From Rhypophila decipiens (lineage: Eukaryota; Ascomycota; Sordariomycetes; Sordariales; Naviculisporaceae): DNA of 64,000 nucleotides. Position numbers and translations under genes: made by a program. Positions 11,669-23,258 of the stretch are shown here, one piece after another. The stretch's first letter is position 1. Each line of letters starts with the position of its first letter. The notes beneath the pieces were generated by a model. It was not told where the DNA came from. It worked only from the letters and a program-made list of their open reading frames with translations, and did not search any database. Location: assembly GCA_033297075.1 (NCBI GenBank), contig MU858083.1:1-64000 (forward strand), in the 5' to 3' direction.

Positions 11669-13120
11669 ATGGTGAATTACGGCAGCGACTCCTCGGGCGG
11701 CGAAGACAACGACTACACCGAGACCAACGTCCTCCTTGGATACGCCTCGAGCGATGCTAATGGCGAGGAAATCAGTCGGCTTGGTGGACGGCCTGTACGG
11801 TTTTCCTTTTCCTTTTCTCCAAGGCTGTTTCATGGATCTCGCTAGCTTAAGATGAATTTGACTAACTCTCTCGTTCATGGTAAATAGGACTGGCTAGACC
11901 CTTCCCACCCGCCTTCAGCGGCTCTGGCGCGATGCAAAGTCTGCAAAGACCTGATGGTCCTGCTCTTGCAGCTTAATGCCGAACTACCCGAGCGATTCCC
12001 CGGCCATGAGAGACGGTTATATGTCTTCAGCTGTCGAAGGAAGAGTTGTCGCCGGGAGGAGGGTAGTATAAGAGCGATTCGAGGGGTGAGGGTCTCTGAC
12101 ACACCGACAACGACGACGACGGCAGAGAAGAAAGAGAAAGATACACCTGCGCCTGTAGCTCCCAGCGCCGCGAGCTTAGGGCTGGGAGAGGCGTTGTTTG
12201 GGGTCAAGACTGCAGCTTCAACCGCTGGTTCTGCCATCAAAGCCGTCAACCCGTTTGCGACAGGAGGAGCAGCTGCGGCGGTGAATCCGTTTGCTTCCAA
12301 ATCTTCTTCAGCTTCAGCAGCGAATCCTTTTGCTCCCAAGACATCCGAGCCAGCACAGGCACCGGCACCAGCCCAGCAAGAAGAAACCAAACAGAAGGAG
12401 CAAGAAGCAGAAACAAAAAAGCTCCCCGAAACATTCGCCCAAAAGCTATCCCTAAACAACGACCAAGCTCTTTCTGCCGGTCCAGCACCGCCCCCCGAAC
12501 CATGGCCACGTGCCAACTCCGAGAATGATACCCGCCCCTACCCAGTGAAATGGCTCTCAGACGCCGAGTACGAAACCCTAGACCCAACGCCCGCTTTACC
12601 AGCCCAAGCAACTCAAATCATGGATCTCGACACCGACGCCCCCGGGGGTTCAGGCTCCGGTGGTGGAAAAGAAGATAAAGAAGTCTTCGAATCCACCATG
12701 GACAGTATCTTTCAGAAATTCGCCGATAGGGTGGGCCAAAACCCCGAGCAATGTATTCGCTATGAATTTAACGGAGTACCTCTGTTATACTCCAAGAATG
12801 ATACCGTTGGAAAACTTCTTCATACCGGTGGTGAGGGAAATGAGAAAGTCAAGACCACGGGGGCAAAGGGCATTCCGAGATGTACGAATTGTGGGGCGGG
12901 TAGGGTCTTTGAAGTGCAGATGACGCCACATGCTATTACTGAGTTGGAGGATGGTGATGGGGAGGAGAATGATATGGTGCTTGATGGGATGGATTGGGGG
13001 ACTGTTATTCTGGGAGTTTGTGAGAAGGATTGTTTGGAAAGGGGAAGTAAGAAAGGTGAGGCTGGCTATGTTGAGGAGTGGGTTGGGGTTCAGTGGGAGG
13101 AGCTTAGTGTCAAGAGGTGA
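11669..13120 (+). CDS. TSR4: PDCD2 / TSR4-type ribosome biogenesis protein
   Basis: Two exons, 11669-11794 and 11888-13120, with a 93-nt intron, give 452 aa. Exon 1 encodes the N-terminal motif VLLGYASSDANGEEISRLGG, followed by P(D)WLDPSHPP across the intron, a hallmark of PDCD2-like proteins. Cysteine pairs occur in RCKVCKDLM and FSCRRKSCRR, and a second cysteine-containing part lies in the C-terminal domain (RYEFNGVPLLYS, IPRCTNCGAGRVFEVQMTP). The middle (about residues 110-240) is Ala/Pro/Lys-rich and disordered. In yeast Tsr4 is a dedicated chaperone of ribosomal protein uS5 (Rps2) in 40S maturation; the same role is inferred here. Confidence 0.88.
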
Positions 13121-13545
13121 TTGTGTACTTCTGTAAGTTGAAGATGGTGCTTATAGGAGTAGGTGTCGTTATAGGCATGGGTGAATGAAGGAGGTGATGA
13201 GGAAGAATGCTCTATACAAGAGCAAGTCGGGCCAAATATTCACCAATAGATACCATAGACATGCCATGTTCATCATATCAGTTGTTTGTTCATTTGTATT
13301 GGTTGGTTGGTATCTATGAGACGTATAGACCCTTTATTTTCATCAATGTTCGATGACCCCCAAACGCCAGAGCCCTTATTCTTGAAAGCGCTCGCCAGAT
13401 GCAAGAAATCAGCCATCATCAGCTACGAAATAACCGCTACTCTTTGCGGCCTCATTTGTTGTGTCAAAAGCAGACATAACGATTTCTCCGCCTGACATCT
13501 TTTTCGTCAGAAACAAGCAACGTAGTACTTCTATCCCGTCACCCT
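13121..13545. other. convergent intergenic region
   Basis: The 3' flanks of TSR4 (+) and eIF3k (-) meet here. Only short open frames are present, and no repeat or RNA gene was recognised. Confidence 0.35.
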
Positions 13546-14504
13546 TCAAGCAATCTCCTCCCAGCTACGCTTGATAACCCGTGAGAACATATCTATCGTG
13601 ACATCTTCGCGGACCTCGGACTTCTTGGCCTCGTTCTCAGGGTTCCTGGGAATCTGAACGACACCATCCTCGCCGACCTTCCAGCCGCATGTCTCGGTAA
13701 CAAAGGCCTTGACCTTGGCCTCGCCGTCCAGACCGAGCCAGTTTTCGAGCACAGAGACAGAGATCTCGCGGTATGCATGGCTGATAAGTTGGGCGATGCG
13801 GACGCGGATCATGTCCTCGAAGCCGGCGATATCAGTAGTCAAGTCGGCGTAGAGGTCGTCACTCTCGAGGGTTGCCCAGAAGCGATCGTACTGTGCGCCC
13901 TCGAGCTGGGCGTTGAGGGCACGCAGTTTGGAGACTGCCTCGGCTAGTTCCGAGGAGGAGTTGGGGCCTGGGTTTGAGTGCGATGGGGAGAGGAGGTGCA
14001 TGGCGAGGTCGAATTGTGGCGAGGGGAACTGGGTCATGGCTTTGACGAGGATGTTTGTGATTACTTCATCCTTGATCCTGTCTGGGTTGAGCTGATACCT
14101 GGGGTCGGGGGAGGAGAGACGGTTAGCTTGGGGACAGATGACGAGACAGGTATAACAGAATGCGCATCTGGAAGAATTTCAGACAAAACCGGAGTTGACT
14201 TCATGGCACAACGAGCAATAGCTCGCGCAAGTCAGGTAATAGGAAACGTTTAATAGTCATCACAGTGTTGATAGGACAGAGGGGTGTGGACAGCCCCGAG
14301 GACCAGAGGAAGAGAATAGCTGGGTGCAAAGGAAACGTACAGCTTGAGTAACGCCCTGTTGGCATTGCTGTCGCAGAACTTCTCCTCACATTGTTGCTGG
14401 AGGTAAGTCTCGAGTGTGCCCGCCGCCTCTGGGTTGTACCGTTCGAGTCCGTTGATGATGTTGCGGATGATTTCCGGTCTTTCTTGGGGGTCCTCGCCGT
14501 TCAT
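13546..14504 (-). CDS. eukaryotic translation initiation factor 3 subunit K
   Basis: Two exons on the minus strand, 14504-14341 and 14098-13546, with a 242-nt intron splitting a Leu codon in LLKLYQLNPDR; the product is 238 aa, typical for eIF3k. The N-terminus (IINGLERYNPEAAGTLETYL) and the C-terminal winged-helix part (FEDMIRVRIAQLISHAYREI, then WLGLDGEAKVKAFV) match the CSN8/PSMD8/eIF3K family. eIF3k forms a peripheral module of the eIF3 complex together with eIF3l. An upstream ATG in the leader on this strand (about 14720) opens an ORF that would act as a uORF rather than as the start. The gene is head-to-head with DNA ligase I. Confidence 0.92.
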
Positions 14505-15082
14505 CGTGGGCTATTTGTGATTTTGATGCTGAAGAGAAAGAAAACCTGGGTATAACGAACGTCGGTCGGGGGTGCGAAGTTCGGCGGTCGTCTGCTTCTT
14601 GGTCTCGTTAAAACAATTGTCGCCAACTGATGGAAATTGTTGTTCAATGGTGGGGCAGGCGGGCGTGGTGGTGAGTGGCTCCTCGTCCAACTGCAGAGTG
14701 AAGATTTCGGTTGGCCATGCTGCAATTTTTTGCCCGAGAAAGAGGAGAGGATTGTGTGTGCGGACGAAATGTGAGTGGTCGGCGGTGAAATGGGGCTAGT
14801 TTTAAGTGGGGCTTCCGCCCCTGGACTGGCAGCTGGTGGTCAGGTGCTTCCGTGGAAGGGTCGTGCAACCTGGAAGTGAAGACGCGCCACGGATTGCAAT
14901 GGACGTCATTGTCCCGATTGAAAGTAAGACACTCATCCACGACGATCACAAACTTACTATTGGTGTTGGACGACGACATGGTGCATTTCTACCCTAGTAT
15001 TTATGACGTAATGTAAAGGTCTGAATTACTTCTGCACTCTTTTTGGTTTTCTGGTCGGGTCCCTTGACATCGCATTGTGAAA
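14505..15082. other. divergent promoter region, eIF3k / DNA ligase I
   Basis: A 578-bp spacer between divergent genes. A minus-strand open frame (14979-14644) begins at a good ATG but has no domain and ends in Arg/His/Pro-rich sequence; I treat it as leader sequence. No TATA box was recognised. Confidence 0.4.
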
Positions 15083-17788
15083 ATGGCAAGCCCAGCAAAG
15101 AAGCGGAAACTCAACTCAGACGCAAAAAAGACGGCTGCCCCACAAAGAGGACTGGAATATTTCTTTTCGAAACAGAGACAGGCGACTGCGCCCTCACCAG
15201 GCCAATCTCAGTCTTCGAGCCAAACGAATACCTCGGAGAGCAAGGAGACAGAATCCAATCTCACAGACGAAGAACTGGCTCGGAAGCTGCAAGCGGAATG
15301 GGATGCTGAAGCAAGAGCTGAGAGGCGCCAGAATGGAGAAACACCGCCTCAAGGGTCTCAACATGAGGCAAATCAGGCCCCAAGTGATGTGATTGCTACC
15401 GAACCCGCCCCTGAACCAACCATACCAAAGATTCCAAAGGCCCCAACAGGAAAGTCTAACAATACGCTGTCTCTATCCTCTGTAGCAGCAGCCGAGGATG
15501 AAACAACCGCCTCCATTCCTCTCGACGAGAGCCCTCTGACCTTCGAGCCGTCCAAGTATATCCCCGCGCTACAAGCATCATGGGCCGATGATGGAGGCGC
15601 ATCATATGCCCTTCTGATCCGCTGTTTTGTCCTGGTCAACGCAACCCAAAGCCGTATCAAGATCGTAGATACACTTGTCAACTGCCTCCGTTTGCTCATC
15701 GAAGGAGACCCTTCCAGTCTCTTGCCTGCCGTGTGGTTATCCACCAATGCCATATCACCACCTTACATCTCGATGGAACTTGGGCTAGGAGGGAGCGCCA
15801 TATCAAAGGCTCTGAAACAAGTCTGTGGGCTTGACAACAGATCTCTCAAGGCCATTTATGATAGACTGGGTGACCCGGGAGATGTGGCTTTCGAGGCAAA
15901 AAAGAAGCAGAGCTTTACGCTCCGAAAACCAAAACCGCTCACCGTCAAGGGCGTCTTTCAGTCTCTGGTCAAGATTGCCAAAACCCAAGGCCAAGGCAGC
16001 GGGAACATCAAGCAGCGCATCGTCGATAAACTCCTTCAAGATGCCAGAGGAGGGGAAGAAAGCAGATACATTGTCCGAACTCTCTGCCAGAACCTCAGAA
16101 TCGGCGCAGTCAAGACCACCATGCTGATTGCTTTGTCTCGAGCCTTCCTCCTCTCTAAACCACCCGGAGCTGACTTTCCCATCAAGAATCCGTCCGACCT
16201 GGCAAAGCTAAAAAAGGAGGACCTAGCCGAGATCTGGGGCAAAGCGGAAGAAATCGTCAAAGCAAGCTATGCCCGCCACCCAGACTACAACGACCTCGTA
16301 CCCGTGATGCTCGAGATTGGCGTATCCGACGAACTCCTAGTCCGTTGCGGTCTCACTTTACATATCCCCCTCCGGCCCATGTTAGGCAGTATAACGAGGG
16401 ACCTCTCCGAAATGCTGACCAAACTCCATAACCGCGAGTTCACATGCGAGTATAAATACGACGGCCAGCGTGCGCAGATTCACTGCGACGACAAAGGCAA
16501 TGTCTCCATCTTTTCCCGGCATCTCGAGCTAATGACGGACAAATATCCCGATCTTGTCGCGCTCGTCCCGAAATTCAGGGGTGAAGGTGTCACGAGCTTC
16601 ATAATGGAAGGCGAAGTCGTTGCTGTAGACCGGGCAACAGGGGAACTCAAGACCTTCCAGACTTTGACCAATAGAGCCAGGAAAGACGTCGCCATAGGGA
16701 GCATTACCATCGAGGTGTGTTTGTTTGCCTTTGACCTGATGTATCTTAACGGCCAGCCATTATTAGACAGGTCGTTTCGAGAGAGACGGGATATGCTGCG
16801 CAGTTTGTTTGTCGAAATACCGCACCATTTCACTTGGGTGAAGAGTGTCGACGCGACTTCGCAGGATGACGAGAAGGTGCTAGAGTTCTTTCGCTCGGCT
16901 GTGGAAAACAAATGCGAGGGTATTATGGTCAAGATTCTTGACAACCTACCCGAGTTTGCCTACACGGGTGATGAAGACACCGCCGCCCCCGTCACCACTT
17001 CAACAACAAAGACTTCTAAGAAGTCCAAGACTAAAGAACCAGAAGCCCCCAAATCTCGCCGCCTAAAACCCCTCCTATCAACCTACGAACCCGACAAACG
17101 CCTCGATTCCTGGCTAAAAGTAAAAAAAGACTACATCTCAACTTCCTCTTCCAATTCCGTGTCCGAGACGTTGGACTTGATCCCAATAGCAGGCTGGCAC
17201 GGCTCCGGCCGAAAATCCCAATGGTGGTCTCCCATCCTCTTAGCGATTTATAACCCCGACACAGGATCCCTAGAACCAACAACAAAGTGCATGTCCGGCT
17301 TTACAGACGCATTCTATAAATCCAACAGAGAAAAGTACGACAAGGATGGAAAGTATTCACCAGATGGCCAGCCGCAGAATGTGTTGAGTAAGAAACCTGG
17401 CTGGGTGGAATATACGGGACCTGAACCAGACGTATGGTTTGAGCCAAAGGAGGTTTGGGAGATTGCGTTTGCGGATGTTACGCTTTCTCCGACGTATTTG
17501 GCTGGGATTGGAATGATAGATGAGAATAGGGGGTTGAGTTTGAGGTTTCCTAGGTTTTTAAAGGTGAGGGGGGATAAAGGGATTGAGGAGGCTAGTTCGG
17601 GGGAGGTGCTGGCGAGGATATATCGGGAGCAGCAGGGTGGACCTCAGAAGAAAGCTACTGGGACTGGGACGGCTGGGAAAGAGAATGCAGTGAAAGGTAC
17701 GGAAGTTGATGGCGATGTTGACGATTTTAAACAGGAGGGCCAAGGCTTGGATGTCGATGAGCCACAGTCGGGAAGCGATAACGAATAG
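15083..17788 (+). CDS. cdc9: ATP-dependent DNA ligase I (replicative)
   Basis: A 901-aa intronless protein. The ATG at 15083 was chosen; the open frame extends only two codons further, from a GTG. A PCNA-interacting box QRGLEYFF lies at residues 21-28, as in eukaryotic ligase I, within a disordered Lys/Glu/Pro-rich N-terminus (to about residue 150). The DNA-binding domain follows. The adenylation domain carries the catalytic lysine motif EYKYDGQR with K458, then FIMEGEVVAVD, LKTFQTL and EGIMVK. The OB-fold domain includes DSWLKVKKDY and FLKVRGDKG. The enzyme seals Okazaki fragments and excision-repair nicks. An Ala/Thr/Ser/Lys-rich insert (about residues 630-660) interrupts the adenylation domain between EGIMVK and the final lysine motif. 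Confidence 0.95.
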   Translation: MASPAKKRKLNSDAKKTAAPQRGLEYFFSKQRQATAPSPGQSQSSSQTNTSESKETESNLTDEELARKLQAEWDAEARAERRQNGETPPQGSQHEANQAPSDVIATEPAPEPTIPKIPKAPTGKSNNTLSLSSVAAAEDETTASIPLDESPLTFEPSKYIPALQASWADDGGASYALLIRCFVLVNATQSRIKIVDTLVNCLRLLIEGDPSSLLPAVWLSTNAISPPYISMELGLGGSAISKALKQVCGLDNRSLKAIYDRLGDPGDVAFEAKKKQSFTLRKPKPLTVKGVFQSLVKIAKTQGQGSGNIKQRIVDKLLQDARGGEESRYIVRTLCQNLRIGAVKTTMLIALSRAFLLSKPPGADFPIKNPSDLAKLKKEDLAEIWGKAEEIVKASYARHPDYNDLVPVMLEIGVSDELLVRCGLTLHIPLRPMLGSITRDLSEMLTKLHNREFTCEYKYDGQRAQIHCDDKGNVSIFSRHLELMTDKYPDLVALVPKFRGEGVTSFIMEGEVVAVDRATGELKTFQTLTNRARKDVAIGSITIEVCLFAFDLMYLNGQPLLDRSFRERRDMLRSLFVEIPHHFTWVKSVDATSQDDEKVLEFFRSAVENKCEGIMVKILDNLPEFAYTGDEDTAAPVTTSTTKTSKKSKTKEPEAPKSRRLKPLLSTYEPDKRLDSWLKVKKDYISTSSSNSVSETLDLIPIAGWHGSGRKSQWWSPILLAIYNPDTGSLEPTTKCMSGFTDAFYKSNREKYDKDGKYSPDGQPQNVLSKKPGWVEYTGPEPDVWFEPKEVWEIAFADVTLSPTYLAGIGMIDENRGLSLRFPRFLKVRGDKGIEEASSGEVLARIYREQQGGPQKKATGTGTAGKENAVKGTEVDGDVDDFKQEGQGLDVDEPQSGSDNE

Positions 17789-17863
17789 TGATCTCAAACG
17801 TTCTTATTCTTCAATCTTGTTTCTGACAGGTATAAAAGACATCACACCAAACCCTCTTGTTAT

Positions 17864-18970
17864 CTAATCCCTCCAAGCGCGATAAACAACCGAGCAGCCA
17901 TACTTGTCCCCCTTCTTCAGCAGCATCTGGCTCTTCCACTCGTCAACATTGGCGGCATTGACATACCGACTCGGCTCGACGCAGAAGCCGCTGCGAGCAT
18001 TCCGCGCAGGCAAGCCAGCCACCTCCGGCACACTGATATACTTGCCCGTGTAGAACTGGAACGCCGGCTCGGTGGAGTAAACCTCGAGGTGAATCTTGGT
18101 CTCGGGGTGATAAGCCGTCACGAGCTTGGTCAACGGCTGGCCGCGGGTATCAAGGGGGACAGAGTCGGGCTTCTCGTTGACGATGAAACAATCGTCAATG
18201 TCGGGCTCTTGCGCGCCCAGTGTGAAGGGAACATGCGAGCCCTCGGGGACTTTGTTTGCGTCAAAGGGGGCGGGACCGCCGGTGGGGATTCCTCCGTCGT
18301 CGACGGGGAGGTACTTGTTTGTTGCTAGGCTTACGACTGTGCCCTCGATGGATGGGCCGCCGGTTAGGTTAAAGTATCTGTTCCGCACATATCGTCAGTG
18401 ACAGGTATAGATCAACAGAAGTGGTGAAAAGGGAACGTACGAGTGATTCGTCATGTTGATAACCGTCTCCTCGGCGCCACCGACCAGCTCCGCCTCATAC
18501 TCGATCCCCAGCAACACAACCTCCTTTCCATTCTCGTTGGTCTGCTTCCCAACAGTATAAACAACACTAGCCTCCACCTCGCCAGGAAAACCCTCATCCC
18601 CATCAGGACTGTTGATCGTAAACTTGACACTCTCCCCACCATCCACACCCTCAAACCCCCCAATCTTTTTGATGCCCACGGGCGTGGGTCCTTGCCAGAT
18701 CTTCTTGCCCCATCCGATCACGCCGCCATGGAGGTTGTTTACGCCATTGTTGGACGCGAGGGTGTAAGACTTGCCGCCGTTGAGCGAGTTCAGCTTGGCG
18801 TTGGAGATGCGGTTTGCCACGCGGCCGATGGTCTCGCCGAAGAAGGGGTCGTTGTAAGATTCGTAGAGGGACTGCGCGGGAAAGCCTTGGACGATGTTGA
18901 CCCCCCCTACGTTGAAGGACTGGATTATTGCCCCTAGGGGGAGGAATTCCACGGGCGTGTCGGAGGACAT
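17864..18970 (-). CDS. aldose 1-epimerase (galactose mutarotase family)
   Basis: Two exons on the minus strand, 18970-18441 and 18377-17864, with a 63-nt intron inside the codon for Ser in MTNHSYFNLTGG; 347 aa. Family motifs are GRVANRI, the first active-site histidine in GVNNLHGG, the second in TNHSYFNL, and the C-terminal GFCVEPSRYVNA containing the expected general-base glutamate. The enzyme interconverts alpha and beta anomers of glucose or galactose. No signal peptide is present, so a cytosolic location is inferred. Its stop lies only 75 bp from that of the convergent ligase gene. Confidence 0.93.
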
Positions 18971-19924
18971 TGTTGCGGCTGCTGCTTGGTGTGAGGAGGT
19001 TGTTGATATGGTTTGGTGAAAGGGTGTGATGATGTCAGGATTGCTGACTTGGAGAGGAGGAAGAGGAGGAAGATGAATGTTACGTTTACGAGTTCTCGAA
19101 GCAACAACTAAAAGCTCACAAAGGAGGGAAGGAACGAGATGTTATTGGCAATGGTATTTCTTTCCTTGTTACATACTGTTTCCCGGGTCCGATTCTGGGT
19201 CGCACCGAGAGGAGCGTCCCGCCGTCCATTCGTTCTTGCTCAATGCGAAACACAGGCGCATCGCATCGCATCGGTCGGATCGATGTTCCACATGACGACA
19301 ATGGTATTGACTTCAGGCTAATATCGCTGCTGCAGTTGCCACGCGTGGTCCAGTGGTTTCCCCTCTTTTTTTTTCCCCTTGCAAAGTCGAGGACGAGGAA
19401 GCTGCTTCTTTCCAGGCAAAATAGCTTTGGTGGGGTAGTGAAGCTCTTGTGGAGATGGCGGGGTAAACGAGGGCCCCCCAAATTCCCGCACTTCCGGGTG
19501 GATCCCCGCTGTCCCCGACTGTCCCGGGAAGTGGTCGGGAAGTCCATGGTCGAAGGGGCCTTGGCGCTGAGCTTGGCGGTTACCGTTGTTAGTGCAGCCC
19601 CTGAACATCACGATGTAAACAAACGAACAGGATAAAAATTCATCAGAGACAGTTGATGGGTAAACGGATGAAGGATAGTGTTTGCGGAGAATTGAATGTA
19701 TTAAACCAATTTAACCCAAAGCTACACTTTACAGCAGTTAGACTGGGGCAAGAATGCCATGTCGTTAGCTGGGTAAAGAATGGAAGCGATTATAGTTATG
19801 ATATTGTATCCTTAAAATGTGGTTGACTTGATCATTCTTTACACCGGTTAGGCGCGAACCGAATCAGGGAATGGTGATGTGATCGTGCCAGTAGAAGACC
19901 CGGCCCATCACACCAGGGAGATGT
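18971..19924. other. intergenic region upstream of the epimerase gene
   Basis: It contains the epimerase promoter and the 3' flank of the small secreted-protein gene. A 29-codon plus-strand frame at 19546-19635 begins with a signal-peptide-like stretch but is too short to support. No repeats were seen. Confidence 0.35.
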
Positions 19925-20711
19925 TCACACCACCGTGGTGTTCGAGTACGGAGTCCCGGTATTGGCCGTCGCAAGATGGAAAGCATGGACGGCCTGACGG
20001 AAGTGAGTGTCCGCTTGGGACTTTTGGTTGGCGGCCTGCTGGGAATAGGAAGTGCCCGTGGGAAAGACCGCCATGACCTGGTAGAGCAATGCATCGACCA
20101 CGCCAGCGACCTCATGAACGGCTGCTGGGATACGAAACTCGGCTTGCTTGTCGAGCTCGATTAAGACAGGGGCGGTCTCCGCAACTGAGTCCATGAGTTC
20201 AAAGAGCCCTTGGATAAACTATTTCGCATGTTAGTGCGTGAAAAGGCATCAGGGTGAAGAGGAAGGCAATAAGTTGGTACTGGAGGGAAGGGGAAGAGAG
20301 TGGAAGGAATACAAACATTTGAATACGCCTCGTAAATCAGCTGTTGATCTCCCTGCTCAGTCACGATGGATGATCGAACCATGACAGAGATGTTGGACAG
20401 GCAAGAGTCGGAAATATCACTGAACTCGTCAAGAATGTCCTGTATATGACCAGTGAGTATATCATTCAAAGACCCAGCGTCTAACAGTGTCGTGATCTCA
20501 CTTGAAATGGACCCGGATTTCTCTTCGCAGCTACCGTATTCACCAGGTCCTTCAGGTCAAAGGCCATACGAGCCAGACCATTACAGGCCTGCTCTATCTC
20601 GGTGGGAGACATGGCAGCTCGGGCCTGTGGCACAATAACGAAGCCTCCGACCAGCAAGACGAGGATTGTCCGGAGCAGCACATTCTGGCCGATGGGGCGC
20701 AGGAATCTCAT
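19925..20711 (-). CDS. small secreted protein, possibly HsbA/galactomannoprotein-like
   Basis: Three exons on the minus strand, 20711-20502, 20439-20317 and 20218-19925, with introns of 62 and 98 nt, all joined in phase 0, give 208 aa. The N-terminus has a basic start (MRFLRPIGQ) and a hydrophobic core ending in an alanine-rich cleavage region (VPQARAAM), so it is predicted secreted, cleaved near residue 33. The rest is a helical, Ala/Leu-rich domain without cysteine-rich motifs. Its length and helical character recall the hydrophobic surface binding protein A family (PF12296), but I saw no diagnostic motif, so this is only a suggestion. Function unknown. Confidence 0.6.
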
Positions 20712-23258
20712 ATTTTTCAGGACAGGTGGGGACGAAGGCAAGTGGCGAAATCGAATAAATGAGTGGACGAGGGCTGCCGATGACCCTCGGTAGAATAATG
20801 TTTGGAATTTGTAAAGAAGGGAGCGTGTAGAACAGAACGAGCGTGGCACTGATGGGGGAAGAAAAGTTGAGAAGCAGAGCTGAGCAGAAAATTCACCTGC
20901 CAACTCACGGAGGTCAAGAAACTCCTGTCACACCATGTCGCAAAAGCAGGCTGTCAACTTGGACCGTCGGGTAAACGACACACAGTGTGTCACTCCAGTA
21001 CAGTGTCAAAGATCTGCCCGGATGACGACCCCTGTAAGAGATATCAAAATAAGCTGATCCGTGAGGACAGCATAACAAACCAGGGGCACAGGCTGATTCG
21101 AATGCAGGTCCCAGGGGCAAGCAAAGCGCGTCTACAAAATTCGGGTCAGCCTTGTTGTGATGAAATAGGAAAGTAGTTCACGCGGAATCCTCCGTGGGGT
21201 TCATATCAGAGCGTGGGAGGCACCCAACTGCCCATGTGCTTTGAAAGCGGATGTTGTATGGTCCCCGAGAGGATGCGTCAGCCAAGCATAAAAATCAAAT
21301 CTCTCTCGCCTCTTTTTTCCCGCTGGGAGCGCTGTGGCGTAAGCATAAACGGACGATTGGTGTGACTTCCTGATGTGGCCATCTTTGCGGCGTTTCATAT
21401 TCAAAGAGTGCGGCGCTGTCAGATGCAGGGGAGGTACAGGTGTACAAGCAGCGTCACCGACTTTGACGTTACACAGCCACATCGTGATCCTGATCGTCGG
21501 GTTTTTGTGCAGTGAGTGCGGCTGATGTTTGTATTTGCCGAGGGGGTACGTATACTACCAGGACCAGGGTTGTTTCACACTTGCTCAGAGAAACATCGCA
21601 GCGCATTCTCAGCCTTAGCGGTTTGTGAAACTGCGATTGGCGAGTTGAAGAAGCCGAACAGGGATATCATCCTTGATGAAGATCCCGGAGTCCCGAATTC
21701 GGAAACTTGGATGGAAAATCTCCGACTTATACGACCTATACTACTGGTAAGTATGGTGCAACAAACATTATATATACGAGAGCCGGGAATGGGGGAATTG
21801 GATCTTGCGTTGTTGGTGCTTCTCACGGAGGAGGAAAGAAGGGTTGTAGAAGGAAGCAGATAAGCATGGTTCGCGTCTGGTGACATGGTTACACGACCTT
21901 GAATACACGTGTAAAAGAAGAAGGGCAGGCAGCAATGGCCAGAGCGTCGAGGAATCACAGCGGTCAGCCGTCGACCGGCCGGTGACAATCAAGTCTGGTT
22001 CGCGGAAGGTGCGGCTCGTGGGTCCTTGTGTCGCTGACAGCTGTACCCGTGCCTGAGGCTCAAAATGCACTTTTTCACCACACAATCATGCCGCTTTCCA
22101 AGTTTCCCGTGCCGTCACGTTTTTGCTGTTCTTCCATTTGACAAAATCACAGCCACTATCATCATTCTTCCCACCATGAAATCTCTTTATTTGCGCTAGG
22201 CCCCTGCATCCAGCGTTTGCAGTTTGCACCCACAGATTCCTGGCCTACGACGAGCGGCTTTCCTCCATTCCCTCCAGAGCCTGAGCGCGCATAATCCTGT
22301 CTGAAGCCCCCAATGACAATCTCACAGCGACCTGACACTGTGATAACGATTGATGGTGCAACACGTCTGCTTCTCATGGCTTTTGAGTAGCCTTCGGGTT
22401 GCTGTCTGCATGCTCGGAGTCTAGACACAGAGCCTCACTCACCACCACGGCATGCTTCATTCGACATATTCCTCTTCCAGCGTGAATAAATTGAATCAGA
22501 GCTGGGAGCTATTGTCCACTCATCTGGGAACCAGTTCTATATATCACAACATAAGTTTGCTGACAGTCCGTACAGAACCAAGTAACACCAGACCGAGCGT
22601 GCCCCCCGACAGCAAAAATAGGATGACTCCTTCCGGCCTGATCCATGGAATCTCGTCCCTGCTTACGGAGTACGGGGCCCGTCCTTCCCAAGGCAGTGGG
22701 CGCTCGCGCTTGAAGAACAAGCCGACCTGCAGCTGTCCGCCCTCGAGCGGCAGCAGAAACATTTACGAGACCGCCTCTGTGGGTCATCACACGAAGTGGT
22801 TCCGATAATATGAGAGCAGTCAACTCTCACGGTCCCCATCACCATGCACAGACCAAGAGGCAGTCGATTGTTATTACCCTTTTGGTTCACGCCGACTGCG
22901 CCTTTTGTTTGGAGGGGAGAAAGGGGTACATGAGAACTTTCTCATATCAACAGCTGGAAACCCCCCTTGCTCTATTCCGGGCACTGCCAAGGTCAGATAA
23001 CCGGCTTAGGGTCAGTTCATAGACGAGATGATGGGTCTGCCTCAGGATACAGGTGAGAAGCTGAGGACTCCTAGCCGGAAGCTCCCGGGAAACATTTCGT
23101 CCAGATGGTGTATCAAAATACTGGCTAGCCCCCATGCCCATCGGGCCATCTACCATGCCTCCTATTGTGTGTTTTGCAACTTTTGTCTCTTGACAACTTC
23201 ACATGTGGTAGCGTACCACTTTCCTTCGTTTCCTTTCTCTTCACAGTCGTTAATAGAA
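20712..23258. other. 2.5-kb intergenic region upstream of the glucan synthase
   Basis: No supported gene. Open frames up to about 135 codons exist on both strands but overlap each other and show no domain or credible splice structure. The size suggests an extended promoter and long leader for the glucan synthase gene; the last 100 bp before its ATG are pyrimidine-rich (ttccttcgtttcctttctc). Confidence 0.4.

Noticed and set aside
14644..14979. Minus-strand open frame upstream of eIF3k
   Set aside because: Lies in the shared promoter/leader, has no domain, and its composition is Arg/His/Pro-rich; better explained as leader sequence.
19546..19635. 29-codon frame with a signal-peptide-like start and a Lys-Arg pair, suggestive of a pheromone-type precursor
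   Set aside because: Far too short, no repeats of a mature peptide and no supporting context.
20912..23000. Several open frames of 60-137 codons upstream of the glucan synthase gene
   Set aside because: They overlap on both strands, have no domain and no consistent splice structure.
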